Origin: Heliobacteriaceae bacterium
Lineage (GTDB): Bacteria > Bacillota > Desulfitobacteriia > Heliobacteriales > Heliobacteriaceae
DNA: 64,000 bases
Reading direction: 5' to 3'
Assembly (NCBI GenBank): GCA_028707535.1
Contig: JAQWAU010000002.1
Location: forward strand, 1 to 64,000
Within the stretch, counting starts at the first letter, position 1. Every line of letters starts with the position of its first letter. Both the position numbers and the translations under genes were made by a program. Below the pieces are notes generated by a model, which saw only the letters and a program-made list of their open reading frames with translations, made no database searches and was not told the DNA's origin. This document shows positions 38,325 through 47,357 of this stretch, piece by piece.

Positions 38325-39518
38325 TTGAAGCGGAGGCATTTATTTACGTCGGAATCTGTTACCGAGGGACACCCTGATAAAGTTGCCGACCAAATATCTG
38401 ATGCGGTTTTAGACGCTATTTTTTGCGAGGATCCGTATGCCCGGGTTGCTTGCGAAACCATGGTAACGACTGGTTTAGTGCTCGTTTCCGGGGAAATAAC
38501 CACACGATGCTATGTTGATATCCCCAAAGTTGTCCGGCAGACGATCCGGGAAATTGGATATACCCGCGCCAAATTCGGTTTTGATTGTGAAACTTGTGCG
38601 GTACTTACCTCAATTGATGAACAATCACCCGATATTGCGATGGGTGTGAATAAGGCCCGGGAAGCGAAAACGGGAGAAATGACGGACGAAGCCATTGAGG
38701 TGATCGGGGCCGGGGACCAAGGCATGATGTTTGGTTACGCAACAAACGAGACCCCGGAATTTATGCCGATGCCGATTGCTTTAGCCCATAAATTGGCCCG
38801 GCGGTTGGCAGAGGTTCGCAAAAGCGGTGAGCTTGAATACCTCCGCCCAGATGGCAAAACGCAAGTAACGGTTGAATACGATGGAGACAAGCCGGTGCGG
38901 GTAGATACCGTAGTTATTTCGGCCCAGCATTCCCCGGAGGTGTCCCTGGCAATCATTGAAGAGGACATGTTGGAGCGGGTGATCAAACCGGTCATTCCCG
39001 CGGCCTTATTGGGCAAACGGACCCGGTATTTGGTTAACCCGACGGGCCGTTTTGTTATTGGCGGGCCCCAAGGGGATACCGGATTGACGGGGCGCAAGAT
39101 TATTGTTGATACGTATGGGGGTATGGCCCGCCACGGCGGAGGCGCGTTTTCCGGCAAGGACCCAACAAAGGTTGACCGTTCTGCTGCTTATGCCGCCCGG
39201 CATGTGGCGAAGAACCTGGTGGCTGCCGGGTTGGCGACACGGTGTGAAATCCAGCTCGCTTACGCGATTGGCGTGGCCCAGCCGGTATCCGTTAATGTTG
39301 ATACTTTTAACACCGCAATTGTTGACGAAACACAGATTGAAGCGTGGATTAGGCAACTGTTTGACCTTAGGCCGGCCGGGATCATCGAAGAACTGCAATT
39401 GCGACAACCGGTTTATAAGCAGACGGCGGCCTATGGGCACTTTGGCCGATCCGACCTCGACCTGCCCTGGGAGCGTCTGGACAAAGTGGCGGAATTAAGA
39501 AGATTAGCGGGTATTTAG
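38325..39518 (+). CDS. metK: S-adenosylmethionine synthetase
   Basis: [48 protein letters not shown] 38325 with AAAGGAGGAG. Confidence 0.97.
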   Translation: MKRRHLFTSESVTEGHPDKVADQISDAVLDAIFCEDPYARVACETMVTTGLVLVSGEITTRCYVDIPKVVRQTIREIGYTRAKFGFDCETCAVLTSIDEQSPDIAMGVNKAREAKTGEMTDEAIEVIGAGDQGMMFGYATNETPEFMPMPIALAHKLARRLAEVRKSGELEYLRPDGKTQVTVEYDGDKPVRVDTVVISAQHSPEVSLAIIEEDMLERVIKPVIPAALLGKRTRYLVNPTGRFVIGGPQGDTGLTGRKIIVDTYGGMARHGGGAFSGKDPTKVDRSAAYAARHVAKNLVAAGLATRCEIQLAYAIGVAQPVSVNVDTFNTAIVDETQIEAWIRQLFDLRPAGIIEELQLRQPVYKQTAAYGHFGRSDLDLPWERLDKVAELRRLAGI

Positions 39519-39530
39519 AAATGGGAACCG

Positions 39531-39556
39531 AGCCTGGGGCAGCCGCTCCAGGCTTT
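39531..39556 (+). terminator. Hairpin/probable weak terminator after metK
   Basis: AGCCTGG...CCAGGCTTT; short T-run. Confidence 0.45.
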
Positions 39557-39594
39557 CTGCTCGGAAGCAACAACCCCCCGAATGGGGTGATTTG

Positions 39595-41853
39595 ATGTAT
39601 GTGCAAGTGATTGTTGATGTTCCCCAGGTTGATTGTGACCAAAATTATTATTACCGGGTGCCGGCTGACCTGGCCGGACAGGTGGCCCCGGGTAATGGCG
39701 TTTGGGTTTCGTTTAACGGGCGGGTGGTCCGGGGTTGGGCGGTTGCCTTGGGAGAAGAGTTGCCGGCGGATTTAAAAAACTTCTCGGTGCAGCCGGTTAT
39801 TGGGGTTGATGAAACTTACCGTCTGAATGCCGACTTATTGGCTTTGGTTGTCCCGCTTGCCGAAGCGGTGATGAGTACCAGGGCTGATATATTAAGGCTA
39901 TTGGCCCCACCAGGTATGCGGCGGGGACGACCGGTAGCCCGGATTTGTTTACCGGAAAAATTATCGCCGGAACAAATTGTGCTCTGGGAAGGAATTGACC
40001 CGGATTGTGCTTTGATCTTAAACCGTTTATCCCGGGCTCCTAAGCAAAGTCTGCGCCGGAGTGCTTTTTCCGGCTGGCCAAAATCCAGGTTGGCCGGTGT
40101 TTTGGCCAGGTTGGCCGGGGCGGGCCTAGTGGAAGAAAAGATCTGTTTGCCTTCCCGGCGGGAAAAACGGGCGGTCAGGTCACCCGGGGCAGGGCCTGCA
40201 CTGTTGCCGGCAGGCCGGGCGCCGGTACTCACCACCGCCCAACAAAAGGCGGTTGACGCTTTAGCTACGGCAATTGACCAACAGCGGCCCGGAACGTTTT
40301 TGCTGCATGGGGTTACCGGCAGCGGGAAAACGGAAGTTTACCTGCAGGCCGCCTCCCGGGCTTTAGCCCAGGGACGCCAGGTTTTGTATCTGGTACCGGA
40401 AATTGCCTTGACGCCCCAAGCCGGGAATCATCTGGCCGAACGGTTTGGGCGGCAGGCGGTTGTTGTTTTACACAGTAAGCTGTCGGAAGCGGTGCGGCGC
40501 CGGGAGTGGTACCGGATTGCGGCCGGTCAGGTTCCGGTTGTTATTGGGGCCAGGTCCGCCGTTTTTACTCCCCTCCCGGACCTGGGGCTCATTATCGTCG
40601 ATGAGGAACATGAAACCTCATACCGTCAGGAGCGGGAGCCGAAGTATCATGCCCGGCAGGTGGCCTTGGCCAGGGCAGCCCGCTGCAGGGCAGTGGCGGT
40701 TTTAGGTTCGGCCACCCCTTCTTTGGAATCATACCAAAAAGCTTTGACCGGGAAATACCAACTGCTACGGTTGCCGGAAAGGGTCGCCGGGAGGAAGCTT
40801 CCGGCCGTAAACCTGGTGGATATGCGGGAAGAACTTACGGCTGGCAATCGCGGGATGTTTTCCCGGGCTTTACTGCAAGCAATTACCCAGTGTTTACAAC
40901 GTGAGCAACAGGTCATGCTATATTTAAACCGGCGTGGTTTTGCCCCTTTCATTATTTGCCGGGAATGTGGGAACGTATTGACTTGCCCCCGTTGTTCCAT
41001 TTCCCTCGTCTACCACCGGGTGGGAGAACGGCTGCATTGCCATTACTGCCACTTTCGGCAGATGGTGCCCAAGCAGTGTCCTGTTTGCCACAGCCGGGCG
41101 GTGCGTTTTTTTGGTACCGGGACCCAACGGATTGAAAGTGAACTGGCCGGACATTTTCCGGGGGCCCAGGTGCTGCGGCTCGATCGGGATGCCGCAGAGG
41201 GTCCGGGTGTGGAAAAGGTGATTAGCACTTTTTCCGAAACCGGTGGCGATATTCTTGTAGGAACACAAATGATCACCAAAGGATTGGACTTTCCCCGGGT
41301 GACTTTGGTCGGCATTTTGGCAGCGGATGCTTCCCTGCACATTGCCGATTTTCAGGCGACAGAACGGACCTTCCAATTGTTGGCTCAGGTTGCCGGCCGG
41401 GCCGGGCGGGCCGGTTTGCCCGGTGAAGTAATTGTCCAAAGCTATTGCCCGGAACATTATTGCTTACAATTAGTCAAGGACCACGATTTCGAGGCCTTTT
41501 ATGCTCGGGAGATCGCGCTGCGGGAACGGCTTGGTTACCCTCCTTTTTCCCGTTTGGTACGGTTGGAGTTTAGGGGGGCTGACCAGACGGCGGTTGCCGT
41601 GGCGGCGGAAACATGGACGGAAACTTTTAAGCAGCTAAATGGTTCTAAAGAGTTTAATGTTTGGGGGCCGGCGCCGGCAGCTGTCGTGAAGGTTGACGAT
41701 AAGTTCCGCTGGCAGCTTACTTTGCGGTTGGCTGGTGGTGATGCCAGGCCATTGCGCCAAGCGATCCGGAGGGCTGGGCAAGCTTACACCTCCCGGCGTG
41801 GTTGCCCGGCCGGGGTTAAGGTAAGTATTACTGTTGACCCGGCCGGTCTATGA
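39595..41853 (+). CDS. priA: Primosomal protein N' (replication restart helicase)
   Basis: LLHGVTGSGKTEVYLQA, DEEHETSYRQEREPKYHARQVA, zinc-binding CxxC repeats, VAGRAGRAG. Confidence 0.96.
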   Translation: MYVQVIVDVPQVDCDQNYYYRVPADLAGQVAPGNGVWVSFNGRVVRGWAVALGEELPADLKNFSVQPVIGVDETYRLNADLLALVVPLAEAVMSTRADILRLLAPPGMRRGRPVARICLPEKLSPEQIVLWEGIDPDCALILNRLSRAPKQSLRRSAFSGWPKSRLAGVLARLAGAGLVEEKICLPSRREKRAVRSPGAGPALLPAGRAPVLTTAQQKAVDALATAIDQQRPGTFLLHGVTGSGKTEVYLQAASRALAQGRQVLYLVPEIALTPQAGNHLAERFGRQAVVVLHSKLSEAVRRREWYRIAAGQVPVVIGARSAVFTPLPDLGLIIVDEEHETSYRQEREPKYHARQVALARAARCRAVAVLGSATPSLESYQKALTGKYQLLRLPERVAGRKLPAVNLVDMREELTAGNRGMFSRALLQAITQCLQREQQVMLYLNRRGFAPFIICRECGNVLTCPRCSISLVYHRVGERLHCHYCHFRQMVPKQCPVCHSRAVRFFGTGTQRIESELAGHFPGAQVLRLDRDAAEGPGVEKVISTFSETGGDILVGTQMITKGLDFPRVTLVGILAADASLHIADFQATERTFQLLAQVAGRAGRAGLPGEVIVQSYCPEHYCLQLVKDHDFEAFYAREIALRERLGYPPFSRLVRLEFRGADQTAVAVAAETWTETFKQLNGSKEFNVWGPAPAAVVKVDDKFRWQLTLRLAGGDARPLRQAIRRAGQAYTSRRGCPAGVKVSITVDPAGL

Positions 41854-41907
41854 TTTTATGGCGGGGCGGAAATGGTGGCAACTGAAGGCAAAAAGGGGGA
41901 AGATTTT

Positions 41908-42366
41908 GTGGCGATTTATGAGATACTGAAAATAGGCCACCCGGTTTTGCGCGAAAAAGCCCGGGTAGTCACAAAATTTAAGACCAACTTGGGCAGACTG
42001 CTCGACGATATGTACGAAACAATGGTTGCGGCACCGGGTGTTGGTTTGGCAGCGCCGCAAATTGGGATCGCCAAACAGGTAGTGGTGATCGATATCGGTG
42101 AAGGGCGGCTGGAATTGGTAAACCCCGAAATTATCCAGGCTTGCGGTCATCAAGATGGGCTTGAAGGGTGCCTTTCTGTGCCGGGTGTGGAGCGGGAAGT
42201 CCGGCGGTTTGATTCGGTGCGGGTAAAAGCGCAAGACCGGCATGGCCAGGAGTTTACGTTTGAAGCAACCGGGTTTTTGGCCCGGGCGCTCCAACACGAA
42301 ATAGATCATCTGGCGGGAATTTTATTTGTTGACCGGGCCAATCGGGAAGGTTTCCGGGAGGGATAA
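41908..42366 (+). CDS. def: Peptide deformylase
   Basis: APGVGLAAPQIG, EGCLSVPG, QHEIDHL; GTG 41908 start inferred. Confidence 0.96.
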   Translation: MAIYEILKIGHPVLREKARVVTKFKTNLGRLLDDMYETMVAAPGVGLAAPQIGIAKQVVVIDIGEGRLELVNPEIIQACGHQDGLEGCLSVPGVEREVRRFDSVRVKAQDRHGQEFTFEATGFLARALQHEIDHLAGILFVDRANREGFREG

Positions 42367-42368
42367 AG

Positions 42369-43307
42369 GTGCGAATTGTGTTTATGGGCACCCCTGACTT
42401 TGCGGTGCCGACGTTAAAGGCCTTGATAGCCGCGAATTACGAGGTTGTTCTGGTGGTGACCAGGCCTGATCGGCGACAGGGGCGGGGACAAAAAACGGCT
42501 CCAAGTCCGGTCAAAAAAGCAGCCGTGGAATTGGGAATACCGGTTCTCCATCCAGGGAAGTTAGATCAGGAGTTTGCCGTCGAACTGCAGGCCCGGCAAA
42601 TTGATGTCGGCGTGGTGGTGGCTTATGGGCGAATTTTGCCGCCGGTTTTGTTAAGTGCTTTACCCGGGCGGTGGATTAATGTCCATGCTTCGCTGTTGCC
42701 GAAATACCGGGGGGCGGCACCAATTCACCGGGCGGTGATGGCTGGGGAACCGGTAACCGGGATTACGACGATGTTGCTGGCGGAGGAAATGGATGCCGGG
42801 GATATCCTTCTCCAGGAGCCGGTGCCGGTTGAGTGCGAAGCGACGGTCGGGGAGATTCACGATCGATTGGCTTCCGTAGGGGCGCAGTTGCTGGTAAAGA
42901 CGCTGTCCCTCTGGGAGCAAGGGGGGCTGGAATCGTCGCCACAGCAGCATGCTCGGGCTACTTATGCCCCGGTAATTACCCGGGAGGATGAACGGGTACA
43001 ATGGTGGCAACCGGCTACGGCAATTCACAATCAGGTGCGGGGGCTTAACCCCTGGCCAGGTGCTTACATGCTGGCCGGGGGAAAAATTGTGAAAATTCGC
43101 CAGGGCCGGCTCCGGCACGAAGAAATGGGTCGGGAACTTCCGGGTCAGCCCGGTGAAATAGTCGGGTTGGAGGGGGAAGAAGTTGCTATCTTTACGGGGG
43201 CCGGGATCTATTGGTTGACCGAAGTACAACCGGCAGGGGGCAAGACCATGACGGCAGGGGCTTATGTTCGGGGCCGGCGTATCGGCAAAGGGTATTGTTT
43301 CGGCTGA
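42369..43307 (+). CDS. fmt: Methionyl-tRNA formyltransferase
   Basis: IVFMGTPDFAVPTLKAL, NVHASLLPKYRGAAPIHRAV. Confidence 0.97.
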   Translation: MRIVFMGTPDFAVPTLKALIAANYEVVLVVTRPDRRQGRGQKTAPSPVKKAAVELGIPVLHPGKLDQEFAVELQARQIDVGVVVAYGRILPPVLLSALPGRWINVHASLLPKYRGAAPIHRAVMAGEPVTGITTMLLAEEMDAGDILLQEPVPVECEATVGEIHDRLASVGAQLLVKTLSLWEQGGLESSPQQHARATYAPVITREDERVQWWQPATAIHNQVRGLNPWPGAYMLAGGKIVKIRQGRLRHEEMGRELPGQPGEIVGLEGEEVAIFTGAGIYWLTEVQPAGGKTMTAGAYVRGRRIGKGYCFG

Positions 43308-43334
43308 TCACGGTAGTACCGGGAGAGATGCGGG

Positions 43335-44147
43335 ATGTTAATCAAAAAGCGGCTGTTTATCGGTTTCATGCTGGTCAGCTTGTTTAGTGTCGTGTTGCTG
43401 GCCATGCTGGGCTGGTATGTGGTTAATAATAGCGAATATGCAAGCCAGATCTTGATTGGGTTGTTGGGATCCGGGTTTTTGGTTGTTGTCGGGTTAATCG
43501 CGGTTGGCCTGGCGGGGATGATTTTTTCCCTATGGCGGGAAAAGGCCATCCCGGCCGTGTACCGTTGGACCAGGATGGCGATCAATATGCTATTTCCTTT
43601 GGCTTTAGTGAATGCCCGGATTTTTGGCATCTCTCCCGACCGGCTGCGGAGCAGTTTTATTGAGGTGAGTAACCAGTTGGTGATCACCCGCCATGTTAAA
43701 GTAGCGCCGGGAAAGGTTTTGGTTTTGGTGCCACACTGTCTCCAGCGGACTGCTTGCCGCCATAAAATCACCCTTGATATCAATAATTGCACCAATTGCG
43801 GCCGGTGCCCGGTGACTGGGCTTCGCAAATTGGCTGACCGGTACCGGGTAAAAATGGCGGTAGTCTCGGGGGGCACCTTAGCCCGCAAAGTAGTCAAGGA
43901 GTCCAATGCGCAAGCGGTTGTGGCGGTGGCTTGTGAGCGGGATCTGACCAGTGGGATCCAGGATATGGCCGGAGTGCCGGTGTTAGGCATACTTAATGAC
44001 CGCCCGGAAGGTCCTTGTTGCAATACCCTTGTAAATATGGACCGGGTGGAAAGGGCAATCCGTTATTTTCTCTACCGGGAGAACAGTGATCAGGAGTTCC
44101 CGGGGGAAAAGGCTTTTTCCCGTGGGCGGCGGTTGGAGGTTTATTGA
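43335..44147 (+). CDS. DUF116 family membrane-associated protein
   Basis: Two N-terminal TMs, cysteine cluster CNNCGRCPVTG, VAVACERDLTSGIQD, located between fmt and rsmB. Confidence 0.85.
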   Translation: MLIKKRLFIGFMLVSLFSVVLLAMLGWYVVNNSEYASQILIGLLGSGFLVVVGLIAVGLAGMIFSLWREKAIPAVYRWTRMAINMLFPLALVNARIFGISPDRLRSSFIEVSNQLVITRHVKVAPGKVLVLVPHCLQRTACRHKITLDINNCTNCGRCPVTGLRKLADRYRVKMAVVSGGTLARKVVKESNAQAVVAVACERDLTSGIQDMAGVPVLGILNDRPEGPCCNTLVNMDRVERAIRYFLYRENSDQEFPGEKAFSRGRRLEVY

Positions 44148-44149
44148 TC

Positions 44150-45511
44150 ATGGAGCGTTCGGCGCGGGCAGCCGCTTTAATGGTGTTGACGGCCATAGAG
44201 GAACGGCAGGCCTATGCTAATTTATCCTTGCGGCACGTCTTGGGTACAACCAACCTGGCGAAACAGGAGTGTAACCTGGCTACTGAGCTGGTGATGGGGG
44301 TATTGCGCCGGCAAAACACCTTGGACTTTGCGATAAATTGGCTACTTCGGCGGCCGGGAGGGCTGCCGGCAGCTGTTCGCCGTTTACTGCGCCTGGGGGC
44401 ATACCAGGTGCTTTTTTTGGATCGGGTGCCGGTGGCCGCTGCTTGCCACGAAACTGTTGAATTGGCTAAGCAACTGGGAACAGGCCGGTATTCGGGACTG
44501 GTCAATGGGGTGTTGCGTCAATTGGCCCACCGGCAAAATGAAGTGCCTTGGCCGGTTTGGGAGGATGACCCGGAAGGCTTCTTGGTCATCCGGGAATCCC
44601 ATCCGGAATGGCTGGTGCGGCGTTGGCTTAAACAACATGGCCCCGATACGGCGCGGGCGATATGTGAGGCCAACAACCAACCGGTAGGTGTCGGTCTGCG
44701 GGTCAATTTGCGGCGGATTAGCCGGGACGATTTTCTTAAGCTTCTGGCCGACCGGGAAATCGAGGCCAGGCCTTCGACATTTGCCGGTGCCGGGATCCGG
44801 TTAATTTCCGGGGCGAATATTGCCGGGTTGCCTGGCTATCCGGAAGGATTTTTTTCCGTTCAGGACGAAAGTTCTATGCTGGTAGCACCGGTGGTCTGCC
44901 CCCAGCCCGGGGAAATAATCGTGGATGCCTGTGCGGCTCCTGGGGGCAAAACTACGCACTTGGCCGAGGTTTCTCGGGACCAAGCGTTAATTTACGCCTG
45001 GGATATCCATCCCCATAAGTTGGGCTTGATCCGGCAAAACTGTGAACGCTTGGGTTTGGGTAGGATTCACCCGGCAATCGTTGATGCGCAAGACCCGCCC
45101 CGGGAGCTGGCCGATCAGGTGGATCGGGTGCTGGTAGATGCCCCTTGCAGTGGGTTGGGGGTATTACGACGCCGGCCGGAGTTGCGTTACCGGATGTCTG
45201 TGGCCGGGATCCGGCGGTTGCAAGGTCTGCAGCAAAATATTCTGGCCGGGGCAGCAACTTTGGTCCGGCCAGGAGGAATATTGGTCTATTCTACATGTAC
45301 GACGGAGCCGGAAGAAAACTTCGGGCAAATCAAAACCTTTTTGCAGCAGCGGCCTGATTTTGTCCCGGCAGATTTGGCGAGTTACTTGCCATCATTGAAT
45401 TTTTCACCGGAAGAAAAACGGCAGGTGGCTAAAGGATATTGGCAGATTCTACCTCACCGCTTTAATACCGATGGGTTTTTTATTGCCCGGTTGCAGCGCA
45501 AGTTATTTTGA
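44150..45511 (+). CDS. rsmB: 16S rRNA (cytosine-C5) methyltransferase RsmB
   Basis: NusB-like N-terminus, DACAAPGGKTTHLAE, DAPCSGLGVLRRRPELRY, YSTCTTEPEEN. Confidence 0.95.
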   Translation: MERSARAAALMVLTAIEERQAYANLSLRHVLGTTNLAKQECNLATELVMGVLRRQNTLDFAINWLLRRPGGLPAAVRRLLRLGAYQVLFLDRVPVAAACHETVELAKQLGTGRYSGLVNGVLRQLAHRQNEVPWPVWEDDPEGFLVIRESHPEWLVRRWLKQHGPDTARAICEANNQPVGVGLRVNLRRISRDDFLKLLADREIEARPSTFAGAGIRLISGANIAGLPGYPEGFFSVQDESSMLVAPVVCPQPGEIIVDACAAPGGKTTHLAEVSRDQALIYAWDIHPHKLGLIRQNCERLGLGRIHPAIVDAQDPPRELADQVDRVLVDAPCSGLGVLRRRPELRYRMSVAGIRRLQGLQQNILAGAATLVRPGGILVYSTCTTEPEENFGQIKTFLQQRPDFVPADLASYLPSLNFSPEEKRQVAKGYWQILPHRFNTDGFFIARLQRKLF

Positions 45512-45535
45512 GGAAGGCAGGCACGGAAGACAAAA

Positions 45536-46651
45536 ATGTCTGATTTGCGGGGGATGTTGCCGGCGGAAATTGCGGCCGCAGTTGCTGCTTGGGGCTGGCC
45601 GGCATACCGGGGTAATCAGATTTTCCGCGGGTTGCAGAAACGTGGGGTACGGGCCCTGGATGAACTGACCGATTTGCCGGTGGATTTGCGGGGGCAGCTT
45701 GCCACTAGTGGCAAGCTGCGGCCTTTGCGGGTGAAAAGGCGGCAAATTGCCGGAGACCGGACGGAAAAGGTTCTGTGGGAATTGGCCGATGGGGAACTGT
45801 TGGAAACCGTTCTTATGCCTTATGAACGGAGCCGGACTCGTGACCGGGTGACGGTGTGTTTATCCACTCAAGTGGGTTGTGCCTTGGCTTGCCGGTTTTG
45901 TGCTACGGGACAACAGGGTTTTCGCCGTAATTTGACCCCGGCGGAGATTGTCGACCAGGTACTGGATTTAACCGCGGAGAAAAGGCTGGCCAAACCGGAT
46001 TTTAAGGTTACCAATCTGGTCTTTATGGGTATGGGGGAACCCTTGCTGAATTTTGCCGCGGTTAGGCAGGCGATCCGGATTTTGACCCATCCGCAAGGTC
46101 AGGCCATCGGCCAACGCCGGATCACCGTTTCGACCGTCGGGATTGTTCCCGGGATTGAGCAGTTTACCGCCGAAGGCTGGGAAGTGAACTTGGCCTTATC
46201 CCTTCATGCTACTGATGACCGGCAGCGTTCAGAGCTGATGCCGGTTAACCGGCGGTATCCGTTGGCGGCGGTTTTAGCGGCTTGCCGGAATTACTGGCGG
46301 CAAACCAGGCGGCGGTTGACGGTGGAATATGCCTTAATCAAAGGATTTAACGACAGCTTGGCCGATGCCCGGCGTCTGGCCGCAATGTTTGCCGGTTGGC
46401 CGGTGCATGTTAATGTAATCCCGGTTAATCCGGTGGCCGAAAGCGGCTGGGTCAGGCCATCGCCGGATGCTGTAAAATGTTTTTTGGCGACGTTAAAAAA
46501 GGCCGGTATTACGGCAGTCTTGCGGGAAGAACGTGGTGGTGACATTATGGCGGCTTGCGGTCAATTGCGGGGAACGGTTGTGGCTGAAAGGGGGGTAAGC
46601 CATGAAGGTAATCGCGCGCACGGATGTGGGCCGGGTTCGTCGGAAGAATGA
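45536..46651 (+). CDS. rlmN: Dual-specificity RNA methyltransferase RlmN
   Basis: Radical SAM CALACRFCATGQQGFRRNL, NLVFMGMGEPLLN, REERGGDIMAACGQL. Confidence 0.96.
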   Translation: MSDLRGMLPAEIAAAVAAWGWPAYRGNQIFRGLQKRGVRALDELTDLPVDLRGQLATSGKLRPLRVKRRQIAGDRTEKVLWELADGELLETVLMPYERSRTRDRVTVCLSTQVGCALACRFCATGQQGFRRNLTPAEIVDQVLDLTAEKRLAKPDFKVTNLVFMGMGEPLLNFAAVRQAIRILTHPQGQAIGQRRITVSTVGIVPGIEQFTAEGWEVNLALSLHATDDRQRSELMPVNRRYPLAAVLAACRNYWRQTRRRLTVEYALIKGFNDSLADARRLAAMFAGWPVHVNVIPVNPVAESGWVRPSPDAVKCFLATLKKAGITAVLREERGGDIMAACGQLRGTVVAERGVSHEGNRAHGCGPGSSEE

Positions 46652-47357
46652 AGACAGTTATTTTGTGGATTTAGACCGGCGGCTTTTTTTGGTGGCTGAC
46701 GGTATGGGCGGCCACGAAGCCGGTGAGGTAGCCAGTTCTTTAGCGGTTGAGGCTTTTGCCGCTAACGCCGGTTGGCGGATCTCCGGGCGGGACGCGGTTA
46801 CCGTAATGGCTGAGGCTTGCCGGGAGGCGAACCGCTTGGTTTACGATCAGTCCTGCCAAAATCCCCGGTGGGCGGGGATGGGAACCACCTTAACGGCAGC
46901 CTGGTTTACGGACACCGGTTTAATAATTGCTCATGTCGGTGATAGCCGGGCATACATGTACCGGGATGATACCATGTGTTTGCTGACCAGGGACCATTCC
47001 TTCGTACAGGAGATGGTCCGTAAAGGACAGCTAACCGAAGCCGAAGCGTTGGCTCATCCGCAACGGAATGTAATCACCAGGGCGTTAGGCACACGGGAGG
47101 AAGTACCGGTTGATATTTTTGTTGTCGACCGGATCCCTGGGGGAATCCTTTTATTATGTACGGACGGCTTATCGAATAATGTACCCGTTGCGGAGATTAC
47201 CGCCATGATTAGGGCTGCCCGGCAGGAGCCTGATCAAGAAAAGGCAATGGCCCGGGCAGCAGATGAACTGTTAAGCCGGGCCTTGGAGCGGGGTGGACAG
47301 GACAACATTACCTTCCTGATCATCTGGCAAGCGGAAAGTGAGGGAAGGAAAAAATGA
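46602..47357 (+). CDS. prpC: PP2C Ser/Thr phosphatase (Stp1/PrpC)
   Basis: DVGRVRRKNEDSYFVD, LVADGMGGHEAGE, HVGDSRAYMYRD, GGQDNIT. Confidence 0.95.
   Translation: MKVIARTDVGRVRRKNEDSYFVDLDRRLFLVADGMGGHEAGEVASSLAVEAFAANAGWRISGRDAVTVMAEACREANRLVYDQSCQNPRWAGMGTTLTAAWFTDTGLIIAHVGDSRAYMYRDDTMCLLTRDHSFVQEMVRKGQLTEAEALAHPQRNVITRALGTREEVPVDIFVVDRIPGGILLLCTDGLSNNVPVAEITAMIRAARQEPDQEKAMARAADELLSRALERGGQDNITFLIIWQAESEGRKK

Noticed and set aside
43262-44023. 253-aa minus-strand ORF opposite DUF116
   Set aside because: Shadow ORF with a low-complexity-like translation.
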